NCBI GenBank assembly: GCA_038257245.1
Contig: JBBSJL010000001.1
Location: 60,485 to 124,484, forward strand
From: JAGQNP01 sp038257245
GTDB taxonomy: Bacteria; Patescibacteriota; Saccharimonadia; Saccharimonadales; JACQNP01
Direction: 5' to 3'
DNA: 64,000 bases
Shown here: positions 17,583 through 26,194 of the stretch, in pieces
Numbering within the stretch: position 1 is the stretch's first letter
Layout: each line of letters starts with the position of its first letter
The notes under the pieces: model-generated
What the model was told of the DNA's origin: nothing
The model's input: the letters and a program-made list of their open reading frames with translations, nothing else
Database searches by the model: none
Made by a program: the position numbers and the translations under genes

Positions 17583-18863
17583 TTAACGGATTTTTACTTT
17601 GGGGAGTTCATCCCAGTGTGTAACGTAGCGGGGGCTACGTAGTAGGTATTTGGGTTGCCACTTGTCCCCCAACTTTTCAGCCGCGTAACCAATATGCTCT
17701 TTGCCAAACCGTTCGTTGATGTTGTCGATAGTCTGCATACGTCGATTCGATCTATTAATCGCTTGGGGTTTGACATCACCTAGCAAATCTATTTGGACTA
17801 GGTCTTGTGGAACGAAATCGTAAAGACATATACCAGCGCGGTGGTAGTAGGCAGAAGAACTGAATATTTCTTCTAGAGCATTAACAACAGCTTTTATTAG
17901 GGTACCAGTATCATTTGTAGGGGCTGATAGTTTAATTTCTGTTTGCCATGTCTTGTACCCGGGTTTATGTCTGTTACTAGTCATAAAAATACTGATACGT
18001 TTGGCTACTTGCTTACTTTTACGTAGCTGCTGACTAGCGCGTACAACAAAACTAGCTATAGCAGATTCCATAACATCAAAACTGTTGGTATCTTCACCAA
18101 ACGTTCTGGTTCGGGCGATACTTTTGCAGGGTTTACCAATTATTTCCAAAGGCAAGCATGGTATACCCTTTAGCTCGCTAATCATCTGTGCCCCATGAAC
18201 TCCCACAATGCTTCTAGCCAGCTCTGGGCGCATTCTAGATAGGTCTAGGGCAGTCAATACGCCAGTAGCTTGGAGCTGTGGTGCTAATCTTCTACCCACG
18301 CCCCATACTTCGCCTACAGCCATTTTAGATAATGCTTCTGTTTGTAATGCCTGACCCTGCAAGTTTACAACGCCATTTGAACCAGAGGTTTTCTTGGCTT
18401 GCTCGGCGGCTAGTTTTGCCAGGGTTTTGGTAGGAGCTATACCAATCGACACAGGTACTCCCACCCATTCGAGGATCTTTTGCCTTAGAGTTGTTCCCCA
18501 CTCCTCGTAACTTTGTATGTCTAGCTGGCTGAGATCCAGAAAAGATTCATCTACTGAATAGACTTCTATGCGAGGAGTGACTGACGATAATATGCCAATG
18601 ATACGTCGAGATATATCGCTGTAAAGCGAAAAGTTAGCCGAAAATGAAATGACATTGTTTTTCTGAAAGACGCTTCGATATTTGAAGGCGGGAGCTCCCA
18701 TTGGTATGCCTAGGGCTTTGGCCTCATTGCTGCGCGCCACAGCGCAACCATCATTGCTAGACAGCACAACTACGGGTTTGCCTTCCAGGTCAGGGCGGAA
18801 TATACGCTCACAGCTGACAAAGAAGTTGTTGCAGTCCACCAGCGCAAAAACAGGTGTATTCAT
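17583..18863 (-). CDS. umuC: translesion DNA polymerase V subunit UmuC
   Basis: This is a Y-family polymerase that copies damaged DNA. The palm begins FALVDCNNFFVSCERIF, and the catalytic SVDESFLDLS sits near residue 103. IGIAPTKTLAKLA, a helix-hairpin-helix (WGVGRRL) and the little finger follow. Its 426 residues match UmuC rather than the shorter DinB. It begins immediately after the UmuD-like gene (start 18863, stop 18864) and so is translationally coupled. Regulation is probably damage-linked, but I could not identify a clear LexA box. Confidence 0.93.
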   Translation of the reverse strand: MNTPVFALVDCNNFFVSCERIFRPDLEGKPVVVLSSNDGCAVARSNEAKALGIPMGAPAFKYRSVFQKNNVISFSANFSLYSDISRRIIGILSSVTPRIEVYSVDESFLDLSQLDIQSYEEWGTTLRQKILEWVGVPVSIGIAPTKTLAKLAAEQAKKTSGSNGVVNLQGQALQTEALSKMAVGEVWGVGRRLAPQLQATGVLTALDLSRMRPELARSIVGVHGAQMISELKGIPCLPLEIIGKPCKSIARTRTFGEDTNSFDVMESAIASFVVRASQQLRKSKQVAKRISIFMTSNRHKPGYKTWQTEIKLSAPTNDTGTLIKAVVNALEEIFSSSAYYHRAGICLYDFVPQDLVQIDLLGDVKPQAINRSNRRMQTIDNINERFGKEHIGYAAEKLGDKWQPKYLLRSPRYVTHWDELPKVKIR

Positions 18864-19193
18864 TCAAAATTTCCTATAGCGATGAATGATAGCAGTCACG
18901 ACACCCCACACAATGGACTGCTTTGGCAGTTCATTGGTATGGGAAATCGAGAACGCATCATTATGTATCCAGACAATTTTGTCACTTTGTTTTACTTTTA
19001 GCGCCCGGTCAATCAGGGCCACATCACCACTAAATATCCCCAAGTCAGACCACTCATTCCCCTCAATGTTCATCATAAAGGTACTAGCACTGTGCCATAT
19101 CAATAGACTGTTTAAATCGAGGTTCTTTATATTTACATCAGTTGCAGGGTTTGGAAAACCACTATGAACTGATATGCCCGTAGAATCATCCAT
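18864..19193 (-). CDS. UmuD-like protein lacking the Ser-Lys dyad
   Basis: The fold matches UmuD/LexA S24 peptidases: SGFPNPATD, DLNSLLIWHSASTFMM, GIFSGDVALIDRAL and a final GVVTAIIHRYRKF. However, where UmuD has GDSM with the catalytic serine, this protein reads GNEW, and where UmuD has FTVKKL with the lysine it reads FSISHT. About 20 residues between that strand and the C-terminus are also missing. It therefore cannot self-cleave and may only act as a structural UmuC partner. I chose the ATG at 19193, five bases after the upstream stop; the frame extends to an ATG at 19223. Confidence 0.8.
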   Translation of the reverse strand: MDDSTGISVHSGFPNPATDVNIKNLDLNSLLIWHSASTFMMNIEGNEWSDLGIFSGDVALIDRALKVKQSDKIVWIHNDAFSISHTNELPKQSIVWGVVTAIIHRYRKF

Positions 19194-19198
19194 GCCTA

Positions 19199-19441
19199 TT
19201 ACCGTGTGCCTACTAGAGTCCATTGGTTATTTTCTAGACGCAAACGGTATGTTTTGTCGCCATCAGTCATTTCGAATATTCGTATAACTTGCTGACCCTT
19301 TTGTACTAAGTACTGTAGTCCGTCTGTGAAAATGTATTTCTGGCTATTAAGGTCTATCTGTTTTGGAAATGATTTTAGTTTGCCCAGACAGTTTAGAAAG
19401 TAAAAGGCGTCAACCTGTACGTTTTGATTTATATAAGACAT
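19199..19441 (-). CDS. hypothetical protein, first gene of the umuDC operon
   Basis: This 80-residue protein has no membrane segment and looks like a small beta-rich domain: two sheet-like segments (QKYIFTDGLQYLVQKG and DKTYRLRLENNQWTLVG) after a helical start. AAGGAGC five bases before the ATG at 19441 fixes the start; an upstream in-frame ATG at 19465 has none. Its stop is five bases before the UmuD-like start, so all three genes are probably one operon. I do not recognise the family, but position suggests a role in the mutasome or its control. Confidence 0.65.
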   Translation of the reverse strand: MSYINQNVQVDAFYFLNCLGKLKSFPKQIDLNSQKYIFTDGLQYLVQKGQQVIRIFEMTDGDKTYRLRLENNQWTLVGTR

Positions 19442-19465
19442 TTCAAGCTCCTTATTTTGCAGCAA

Positions 19466-19721
19466 AAAGCCGCTGAATTGTTAATAGTCAGCGAACGGGT
19501 TTTGATGAGGAGTTGCCTGGTAGAAAATACTTGACCGTTCTGACAGTATCTTCGTTACAGGAAACTTATTGCTTGAAATGTAAGCGCACAGTGACCGGAG
19601 TATGATTGCTAGTTTAGGAGTTTGTAAGTGAAAATCCAGGTGTGTTCCCGGAAGTACTCACATAACTGTGCTATTGATTATAATACTTACGCTTGGATAA
19701 GCAAGTTTAGTTTAGCTCTTT
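19466..19721 (-). promoter_or_regulatory. leader and possible promoter of the umuDC operon
   Basis: No gene is visible here. On the minus strand TTGCTT (19699-19704), 16 bp and TATAAT (19677-19682) form a plausible promoter that would give a leader of about 230 nt. Just downstream of the start site is a short inverted repeat, ACTTCCGGGAACA, that could be an operator. No canonical Gram-positive or E. coli LexA box is evident. Confidence 0.35.
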
Positions 19722-20114
19722 TTATGACTCTAGTTGTTTAACAAATTCCACTAGCTGTCGTGGAGTTATCTCGGCCTTTATAACGTAACCGTCGGCTTGT
19801 TTTTCGATTTCTTCCCTGCCGTTAACGCCTTGCTCTAGGTTAGTTGTGATTATTATTTTTCCTTTGATTTGTTCGGTATTGTTAGGGTTCCTAAGTTGTT
19901 TTAATATTTCAATACCAGTTATTGTCGGGATCATAATATCGAGGAGTATCACGTCATAAGTATTGGTCTGAGCTTGCTTAAGTCCATCTTCTCCGTCTAC
20001 AGATACAGTTACACTGTAGCCGGCCTTTGTCAGAGCACGTACATATAGTTCGCTAATGAAATGCTCATCCTCGATGCAAAGTATTCGTTTTTGTGCGGTA
20101 GTTGTTTCTTCCAT
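19722..20114 (-). CDS. single-domain response regulator
   Basis: This is a CheY-like receiver of 130 residues with acidic E15/D16, phospho-acceptor D59 in VILLDIMIP, a conserved Thr (IIITTN) and Lys (GYVIKAEI). There is no output domain. The start codon lies three bases after the stop of the kinase gene, so kinase and receiver are co-translated partners. As with the first pair in this window, the downstream target is not visible. Confidence 0.9.
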   Translation of the reverse strand: MEETTTAQKRILCIEDEHFISELYVRALTKAGYSVTVSVDGEDGLKQAQTNTYDVILLDIMIPTITGIEILKQLRNPNNTEQIKGKIIITTNLEQGVNGREEIEKQADGYVIKAEITPRQLVEFVKQLES

Positions 20115-20117
20115 GAT

Positions 20118-21659
20118 TTATCTCCGGTAAAGTGAGTGATTTTTTATCCAACCGTGTGCGGTTCGGGTTACTTCCGTATTATTGCTGTTTTTAGCTTCAT
20201 CGGCAAGTTGGGAGTAAGGTTTAAGAGTGAAAGCAAAAGTACTACCCTCGTTTTCTTTAGACTTGGCCCAAATTTGCCCGCCATGTGCGTCAACTATTGA
20301 CTTGCATAAGAACAATCCCAGCCCAGTTCCGCCGACTTCTGTCTTGGTACGATGATTTCGGTAGAATTTATCGAATAGATACGGTAAAACGTTGTTCGGT
20401 ATTCCTAGGCCGAAATCCTGCACAGACGTTTCAACCATACCGTTATCATCGATCTTTGTACTAACCAGTATCCTCTTGCCATTTGGACTGTATTTGATGG
20501 CGTTTTCGATAAGGTTATTAATAACCTCGAACATACTAGTTCGATCCACGGCAACAGACGGTAGCCCCTCGGGAATACTATATTCAATTGCAATACCATG
20601 GGCTCTAGCTCGCATATCAGGATCTTCACAGGCATTTTTTAGGGTAGCTGCCCAGTCTTCTTCGTGAAGCTCCATATACATTTGGTTTGCTTCTATTCTG
20701 GATACATTGAGTATGTTGGTTACGAATGCATTAAGTTGACTTGCTGATGCTTCCATTTTGGCCATAAAGCTCTTTAATTCGTCGTCCAGCTTGTCATTTA
20801 GCTCATCTTGGAATATTTCGATATAGCCTCGTAGCATCGTCAGTGGGGTTCTTAGTTCGTGGACGGCTAGTGCTACAAAACTCATGGCCTCATCATCTTG
20901 ATTATATTGAACCGTTCTATCAAATAATGTGACTATAAATTCGGTACCGCTAGGGTTATCTCGGTTGTAATAGGCAGCAATGTCACACTGTTTAACAGCT
21001 TTTTCCTCAGGTAATCTTAGTCGGACTCTCTCCCAGTAGGCCGTATCTGTAACTTTATTATTCTGGCATTCCACTAGCCATTTTTCTAGCGTGTGCTCAC
21101 TGGGGAATTCGAGGTTAACACTTTCATATAATGGTTTTCCAAACAGTTTAGAACTTTCCATTTTGCAGTACGCTAAAGCACTATCACTGGCATTCGTCAC
21201 AATCTGCGTGCTGTTAAATACAAATAATGGCAACGGCAAATGACTAACAATATTTGCAGATTGAACGACTGCTTTTCTGTGGTCGGTCAGATCCGAATCT
21301 TTATTTGGTTGCTGACTAGCATACTGATAGACCTGCATGACAAGCGAAGTCACTAGCTCCCTTCCTAGCTTTACTTCATCAAGATTTGGTGCCTGGATAT
21401 TGGAATTTTCGGGAGAAACATGGATAATGCCTTGCCACACGTATTGAAGAGGCTTGAGTGCATAGTTCGTGAATTTTACACCCAATAAACCGGCCATTAA
21501 CATTGCTAGAACAAGCAGACCGGTAACGGACAAGATTAATGGCAAATCCAGAAAATCCAATAACACCCATGCTGCCAGCACCAATATAGCGTTCGATAGA
21601 ATAAGAAAAACGACTAGGTTATTAGTGATTTGCTTCTTTAATCGTTGAAAATTATCCAC
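20118..21659 (-). CDS. membrane sensor histidine kinase
   Basis: Two adjacent membrane segments (about residues 14-35 and 40-62) are followed by a PAS-like region (about 130-245) and HisKA with the phosphorylated histidine in LAVHELRTPLTMLRGY. The HATPase has LIENAIKYSPNGK, DFGLGIP and GGTGLGLFLCKSIVDAHGG. Almost nothing is predicted outside the cell, so it likely senses a membrane or cytoplasmic signal. It begins 11 bases after the DUF3048 gene and is followed by its receiver, forming a three-gene operon. Confidence 0.92.
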   Translation of the reverse strand: MDNFQRLKKQITNNLVVFLILSNAILVLAAWVLLDFLDLPLILSVTGLLVLAMLMAGLLGVKFTNYALKPLQYVWQGIIHVSPENSNIQAPNLDEVKLGRELVTSLVMQVYQYASQQPNKDSDLTDHRKAVVQSANIVSHLPLPLFVFNSTQIVTNASDSALAYCKMESSKLFGKPLYESVNLEFPSEHTLEKWLVECQNNKVTDTAYWERVRLRLPEEKAVKQCDIAAYYNRDNPSGTEFIVTLFDRTVQYNQDDEAMSFVALAVHELRTPLTMLRGYIEIFQDELNDKLDDELKSFMAKMEASASQLNAFVTNILNVSRIEANQMYMELHEEDWAATLKNACEDPDMRARAHGIAIEYSIPEGLPSVAVDRTSMFEVINNLIENAIKYSPNGKRILVSTKIDDNGMVETSVQDFGLGIPNNVLPYLFDKFYRNHRTKTEVGGTGLGLFLCKSIVDAHGGQIWAKSKENEGSTFAFTLKPYSQLADEAKNSNNTEVTRTAHGWIKNHSLYRR

Positions 21660-21670
21660 CCATATTCTCC

Positions 21671-22969
21671 CTAAGGCGTAAAGCCAACTGACCCATCTAG
21701 TTCAACCGCGCTGATCCAAGTATTGCCTCTATTTAGAGGGATCACAGCTTCATTAGCTGCTTTAAATATCATAGGGCTTTTGCGGTCTTTTTTCTCCCAT
21801 TTGCCAACTGTGACTGTGCCATCTTGAAAAATAAAGGCCTTCCCACTTCCACTGGTGCCGTAGATTGTATGCACACCATCGGGGTGAATACTCTTTGGCA
21901 TGATTGCGGCAATAACTACTTTTGGCGTAATTTGTTGTCCGGTTTTTTCATCTACATGGGGTTTGCCCGCTTGGCTGCGCACATATGAGTTGGTCGTTAC
22001 ATCATAGTCGTAGTGTGGGTTATATAAAAAACTAGATATGTTGAAATCAATCGTTTTGGCATTCGGTGTTGCTATTGGAGAGTCGTCTTTGCGCCCCCAG
22101 CCAGTAAAAGTGCTAGTACTCCAATCTTTAGAGTTTTGTAACTCCAATAGTTTGGCACGGCTCGTATAAACATTATGAGGTGCATAACGGTTACTAACTC
22201 GCTGATAGTAGTTACTGTTAAACCCATAGTCTAGGTCTTTTAAACCTTCGTTTCGAATTTGTGCTAATGCTTCAGCGCTTCCCCCAACATGGGCTACCGG
22301 GGCGTCAAAAGGCACTAACCAATCAAGGTAATATGGCCGTACGCTTCTAATTGGTCCAATATATTCAGGCTGAGATTCTTGAAATAAAGTCAGGAACCGC
22401 GTAATACCACCTTCTGCTACGGCTTCGTATACCACCCCAGCGTCTTTTAACCCTGCTTGTGGCCTAGCATCTGGGCTGTTTTCTATCATTACTGCTGTTA
22501 CTGGCAGAGCTGATTCGGATTCAGTAACCTTTGCCCCTGTTAGATTTGAATTAAATACTTTAGGTTTAGGGGGTACTACAACTTCTACAACTTCCACCGA
22601 TTCCACGGGCTTAGGTTTATGTGTTAGCTTCCAAACAAGAAGACTTACACCGATTAGTACTAACGCCGATACGATACCTATTATGATCCATTGTTTTTTG
22701 GATAAATCAGGCAGCCTGAATCTACCCTTGCCCTTTTTACTGTGTTTACCTTTGGGTTCAAAGTCTATTTTTTTGGGAGTTGGTGTCTTTATCGGTTCCG
22801 GATTAGGAGCAGTTGCTTCGTTGGAAAATTGGCTAACAGAGTAGGATTTATCAACGTCTTCAGGGGGCCGAAAGTCAGGTTCTGCTATGTCGTTACTCTC
22901 TGTTTGTTCTAGGTCATCTCTAGAGCCATCCGGATTATTTGACCCCGGGGCAGCAAAATCATCAATCAT
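21671..22969 (-). CDS. membrane-anchored DUF3048 (YerB-like) protein
   Basis: The N-terminal 90 residues are cytoplasmic, acidic then lysine-rich; one membrane helix follows (WIIIGIVSALVLIGVSLLVW). The outside part begins near residue 145 and matches DUF3048: ALPVTAVMIENSPDARPQAG, VVYEAVAEGGITRFL, GPIRSVRPYYLDW, and the histidine in APHNVYTS. YerB-type proteins are lipoproteins or anchored proteins of unknown function in Gram-positives. Here it heads an operon with a kinase/receiver pair, which suggests a role in envelope sensing. TATAAT lies seven bases before the ATG, so the mRNA is probably leaderless. Confidence 0.85.
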   Translation of the reverse strand: MIDDFAAPGSNNPDGSRDDLEQTESNDIAEPDFRPPEDVDKSYSVSQFSNEATAPNPEPIKTPTPKKIDFEPKGKHSKKGKGRFRLPDLSKKQWIIIGIVSALVLIGVSLLVWKLTHKPKPVESVEVVEVVVPPKPKVFNSNLTGAKVTESESALPVTAVMIENSPDARPQAGLKDAGVVYEAVAEGGITRFLTLFQESQPEYIGPIRSVRPYYLDWLVPFDAPVAHVGGSAEALAQIRNEGLKDLDYGFNSNYYQRVSNRYAPHNVYTSRAKLLELQNSKDWSTSTFTGWGRKDDSPIATPNAKTIDFNISSFLYNPHYDYDVTTNSYVRSQAGKPHVDEKTGQQITPKVVIAAIMPKSIHPDGVHTIYGTSGSGKAFIFQDGTVTVGKWEKKDRKSPMIFKAANEAVIPLNRGNTWISAVELDGSVGFTP

Positions 22970-23073
22970 AAAGTTAATTATATCAATGCTTATGCTATAT
23001 GACTAGATTAAAATAATAATGACATTTGTGTGATATCATTATTTAAATAATCGAATAAGTCGTTGGAGAAATT

Positions 23074-24384
23074 GTGATCCCTAGTGCCTCTACAGAATAT
23101 AGTGATTCCATCGTTAAGTACCATCAATATAAACACGAACTTGGAATTACAAATACCGAAGCAAAATCACATCCGGATACGCAAGAAGTATTTTTCGAAT
23201 TAATCGGAGTTGTCGAAGAATATCCTGAATTGATTTTGGCATATACTGGGGTACAAAGATGTAGGGGCAATAATAGGCGTGAAGCGATAGAAAACGTAAG
23301 AGAAATTGAGGATACAATCCTAGACTTATCATTAGACGTTGGGATAATTTCTAGTTTAGAACACTCAAAAAGAAGTATGTCATTGGATGATAACGGAATC
23401 AAAGATATATCTAAACAGTTCGTTAAGTTGTTTAAGGATATTATCCCACCAGAATTACTGCCCAAAAAACCAGCAAAGAGGAAAAGGATAAAAAATAATC
23501 AAATTGCAAGTTCAATTGAAGCTGTTGATGAGGATATGGATGTCGTGCTGATCGATGGCAATAAGTTAATTTTCAATAATATTGAAGACGTCGATCCAAC
23601 AGATACTCAAACAGAGCTACCTACCCCCACAAATGGCATCAAAAACCCATTTGACTATAATACGGATAGTGCGGCGAATAGCCTAGCTGTTCAAGTTAGA
23701 AATCTGGATACTGCCGAAAAGGCTTTGGCTGGCTATATAGTGTTTGGACGCTTGACGGCTGGAATCAACTTAACGGTTTATTCACTTCAAAGGGTCATGA
23801 GAACATTAGTTGGTACGGATGAAATGCTCACAGTGCGTGGGGCAACCAAGAGATTTGAGATGTGTAATGATTTTATTCTGGGCAAACACGGCAAAGGTAC
23901 TACTATTGCAAGGTCGAGTAATAGAGACCAGATTTTAAGTGATATTGGGCCTTCGTTCTCGCATCCTCAAGCGGCCTGCAGTACTGGCAGAAATGATAAC
24001 GATATAGCGGCAAGACTAGAATGGTGGTTCCCTGGTAGGGGTGAATCAACTAGCTTACAGAAAATTAAGTGTTTCGGTTGTTCCGCCATAGACGCATGTC
24101 TTGAATTTTCAATTGCCCATCCTCAGAAGTTTGGTATTTGGGGGGGTGCAAGCGAAAGAGAGCGCCGAGCGCTTAGAGGCACAATGAAAAAAAGTGGGCG
24201 CGCTAGTTTCGAGAGTAGGGTCGTTACTTATAGGAAAAGATCGGCCGAGAGACTTATGTCATTTATTGAAGTACATGCAGATGAAGAAGACAAACCAGAC
24301 CTAGAGTTTAATTTGTTAAGATTTCTCGACCCAGACTATAGGTATAAATTTGATACTTTAGATAAATTCGTAACAACGGAATAA
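23074..24384 (+). CDS. WhiB-like iron-sulfur domain protein, 436 residues
   Basis: Residues 302-360 carry a full WhiB pattern: C302, then C333-x2-C336-x5-C342 (C-x30-C-x2-C-x5-C), an FPGRGES segment between, and GIWGGASERERRAL after it. In WhiB proteins the four cysteines bind a [4Fe-4S] cluster and the GIWGG turn binds the sigma factor. WhiB proteins are usually about 80-140 residues and largely actinobacterial. Here a 300-residue N-terminal region of unknown type precedes it, with a KRKRIKNN basic patch near residue 143, and 75 residues follow. The start is GTG with GGAGAA four bases upstream. Expressed divergently from DUF3048. Confidence 0.85.
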   Translation: MIPSASTEYSDSIVKYHQYKHELGITNTEAKSHPDTQEVFFELIGVVEEYPELILAYTGVQRCRGNNRREAIENVREIEDTILDLSLDVGIISSLEHSKRSMSLDDNGIKDISKQFVKLFKDIIPPELLPKKPAKRKRIKNNQIASSIEAVDEDMDVVLIDGNKLIFNNIEDVDPTDTQTELPTPTNGIKNPFDYNTDSAANSLAVQVRNLDTAEKALAGYIVFGRLTAGINLTVYSLQRVMRTLVGTDEMLTVRGATKRFEMCNDFILGKHGKGTTIARSSNRDQILSDIGPSFSHPQAACSTGRNDNDIAARLEWWFPGRGESTSLQKIKCFGCSAIDACLEFSIAHPQKFGIWGGASERERRALRGTMKKSGRASFESRVVTYRKRSAERLMSFIEVHADEEDKPDLEFNLLRFLDPDYRYKFDTLDKFVTTE

Positions 24385-24387
24385 ATA

Positions 24388-25812
24388 CTATCGGAGAGCC
24401 TCGATGGAATTATTTATGCGATTTAGGGTTAAGTCTTTTCCCAGTATGTTTAGGGATTCTGCAAGAGCGGGGCTTGATTGTGCCCAGGTTGTCGCAACTC
24501 TAATTAGACTAAACAATACAGCAGGTTTCTGATTGGACTTTTCTAATAGTCCATTTAGTTTCTCATTAAGGTCTTTTATGCTAAAATCGCTCTCGGCTAA
24601 AGCGGCAAGAGTTTGCTCCAACAAATTAACCAATTCTTGTTTATCAAGCTTCTTAAGTTGTTTGTGAGACGAAATAAGGTCTAGGTTCACAGGCAAGTCT
24701 TCAAAGAAAAAATTTGTGAGCTCGGGTATCTCGGATAGAAATTTTAATCTTTCTTGGATTTGTCCCAGAACTTGTTGTTTGTATGGTTCAGGGGCATCAG
24801 AGGCACTTTTTGGCCAGTAATCTGCTGTTAGAGTATAAAGCTCGTCGGTGTCCATTGCTCGTATAAATGAACCATTAACCCACCTAAGTCGTTGTTCGTC
24901 GAATCTGGCACCACTTTTCTGTACACGGTCCAGGCTAAATTTTTTGACAAGTTCATCTCTACTAAACACTTCTTGTTCTGTGCCATCATTCCAGCCGAGT
25001 GTGGCTATAAAACTTACCAGTGCCTCTGGCAGGTAGCCGTCACGTATGTAGTCTAGTACATCTTTGGCACCGTCGCGTTTACCAAGTTTCTTGTTACCTT
25101 CGGCGCCAAGAATATGAGGAACAGTTGCCATTATTGGCGGCTTAATCTCCAGTGCCTCATATAGATTTAAATAATTTGGTACGCTCGATATAAATTCTTG
25201 ACCGCGAATAATATGAGTTATTGCCATTTCATGGTCATCTACTATATGTGCAAAGTTGTATGTGGGATAGCCATCAGTTTTTATAAGAATAAAATCATCG
25301 ATTACTTCCGGGCCTGTAGATAAGTCACCCATGACCTCGTCGTGCCATTTATGAACTTTTGGATCAGATTTAAATCGTAGTGGTTGAGTGCCATCCCATT
25401 TTGGAGGCTTGTCCGGACGGTGGTTTCTGTATAGAAATGGTAACTTATTTTTTTGTGCTTGTTCGCGGAACAATTGCACCTCTTGGGTCGAGTAAGGGTC
25501 GGCGTAAGCGCGACCATCTTCTATGAGTTTGTTTGCCCATTTTTTGTATATATCTAGCCGGTCGCTTTGTTTGTACGGCCCAAAATCGCCACCAACGTCT
25601 GGACCTTCGTCGTACTTCAGACCCAGAATATTCAGGCTGTCTATTAAGTGTTGAGCCGAACCCTCAACCTCACGGTTTTTGTCGGTGTCTTCTAATCGTA
25701 ATACGAATATGCCTTTAGTCTGCTTGGCAACTAGCCACGCAAACAAAGCTGTGCGGATACCGCCAACATGTAAATAGCCAGTAGGGCTTGGGGCAAATCG
25801 AGTTCTAATCAT
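24388..25812 (-). CDS. gltX: glutamyl-tRNA synthetase
   Basis: This is a class I synthetase that charges tRNA-Glu (and in many bacteria tRNA-Gln, if an amidotransferase is present). The HIGH motif is HVGG in FAPSPTGYLHVGGIRTALF and the KMSKS motif is KKLGKRDGA near residue 250. The anticodon-binding helical C-terminus is intact; 474 residues is normal. TACAAT lies eight bases before the ATG with no Shine-Dalgarno. It converges with the WhiB-like gene, leaving three bases between stops. Confidence 0.96.
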   Translation of the reverse strand: MIRTRFAPSPTGYLHVGGIRTALFAWLVAKQTKGIFVLRLEDTDKNREVEGSAQHLIDSLNILGLKYDEGPDVGGDFGPYKQSDRLDIYKKWANKLIEDGRAYADPYSTQEVQLFREQAQKNKLPFLYRNHRPDKPPKWDGTQPLRFKSDPKVHKWHDEVMGDLSTGPEVIDDFILIKTDGYPTYNFAHIVDDHEMAITHIIRGQEFISSVPNYLNLYEALEIKPPIMATVPHILGAEGNKKLGKRDGAKDVLDYIRDGYLPEALVSFIATLGWNDGTEQEVFSRDELVKKFSLDRVQKSGARFDEQRLRWVNGSFIRAMDTDELYTLTADYWPKSASDAPEPYKQQVLGQIQERLKFLSEIPELTNFFFEDLPVNLDLISSHKQLKKLDKQELVNLLEQTLAALAESDFSIKDLNEKLNGLLEKSNQKPAVLFSLIRVATTWAQSSPALAESLNILGKDLTLNRINNSIEALR

Positions 25813-25850
25813 CTGACACTATTGTAAAACAAGATTGGTGATTAGTATAT

Positions 25851-26129
25851 TTATTGATTACTTTGTTCAGAGATAATATCAGAAACTTTACTAGCGCTGA
25901 TTGCAGAAATGACTAAGGCAGCTGCTCCCACCATCACTTCACTCATGTCGGCTCCAATAGTCTTGCCGAGTAATTCAGTAGACATAACTATGTTTGACCC
26001 TTCAGCAGTGTGGGTTGCGCCATATAATAAACCAATAGTAATAGCTGAAATGGCACCACCCGCCCATGCCGCAGTCTTTGGAATTAAATTTTCTCGTGTT
26101 TGAATTGGAGTATGTTCTGAATTTTTCAT
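25851..26129 (-). CDS. small membrane protein, unknown
   Basis: A 92-residue protein with two hydrophobic helices (about residues 18-37 and 56-78) separated by an outward loop. No family recognised. TATAAT lies nine bases before the ATG and there is no ribosome binding site, so it is probably leaderless. It follows the gene at 26195 on the same strand and precedes gltX. Confidence 0.55.
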   Translation of the reverse strand: MKNSEHTPIQTRENLIPKTAAWAGGAISAITIGLLYGATHTAEGSNIVMSTELLGKTIGADMSEVMVGAAALVISAISASKVSDIISEQSNQ

Positions 26130-26194
26130 AGAACGGTTATTATATTACAAACATACCAAAAAAGCAATGTTCTGCTTTCTGTGGCAGTCGTGGC

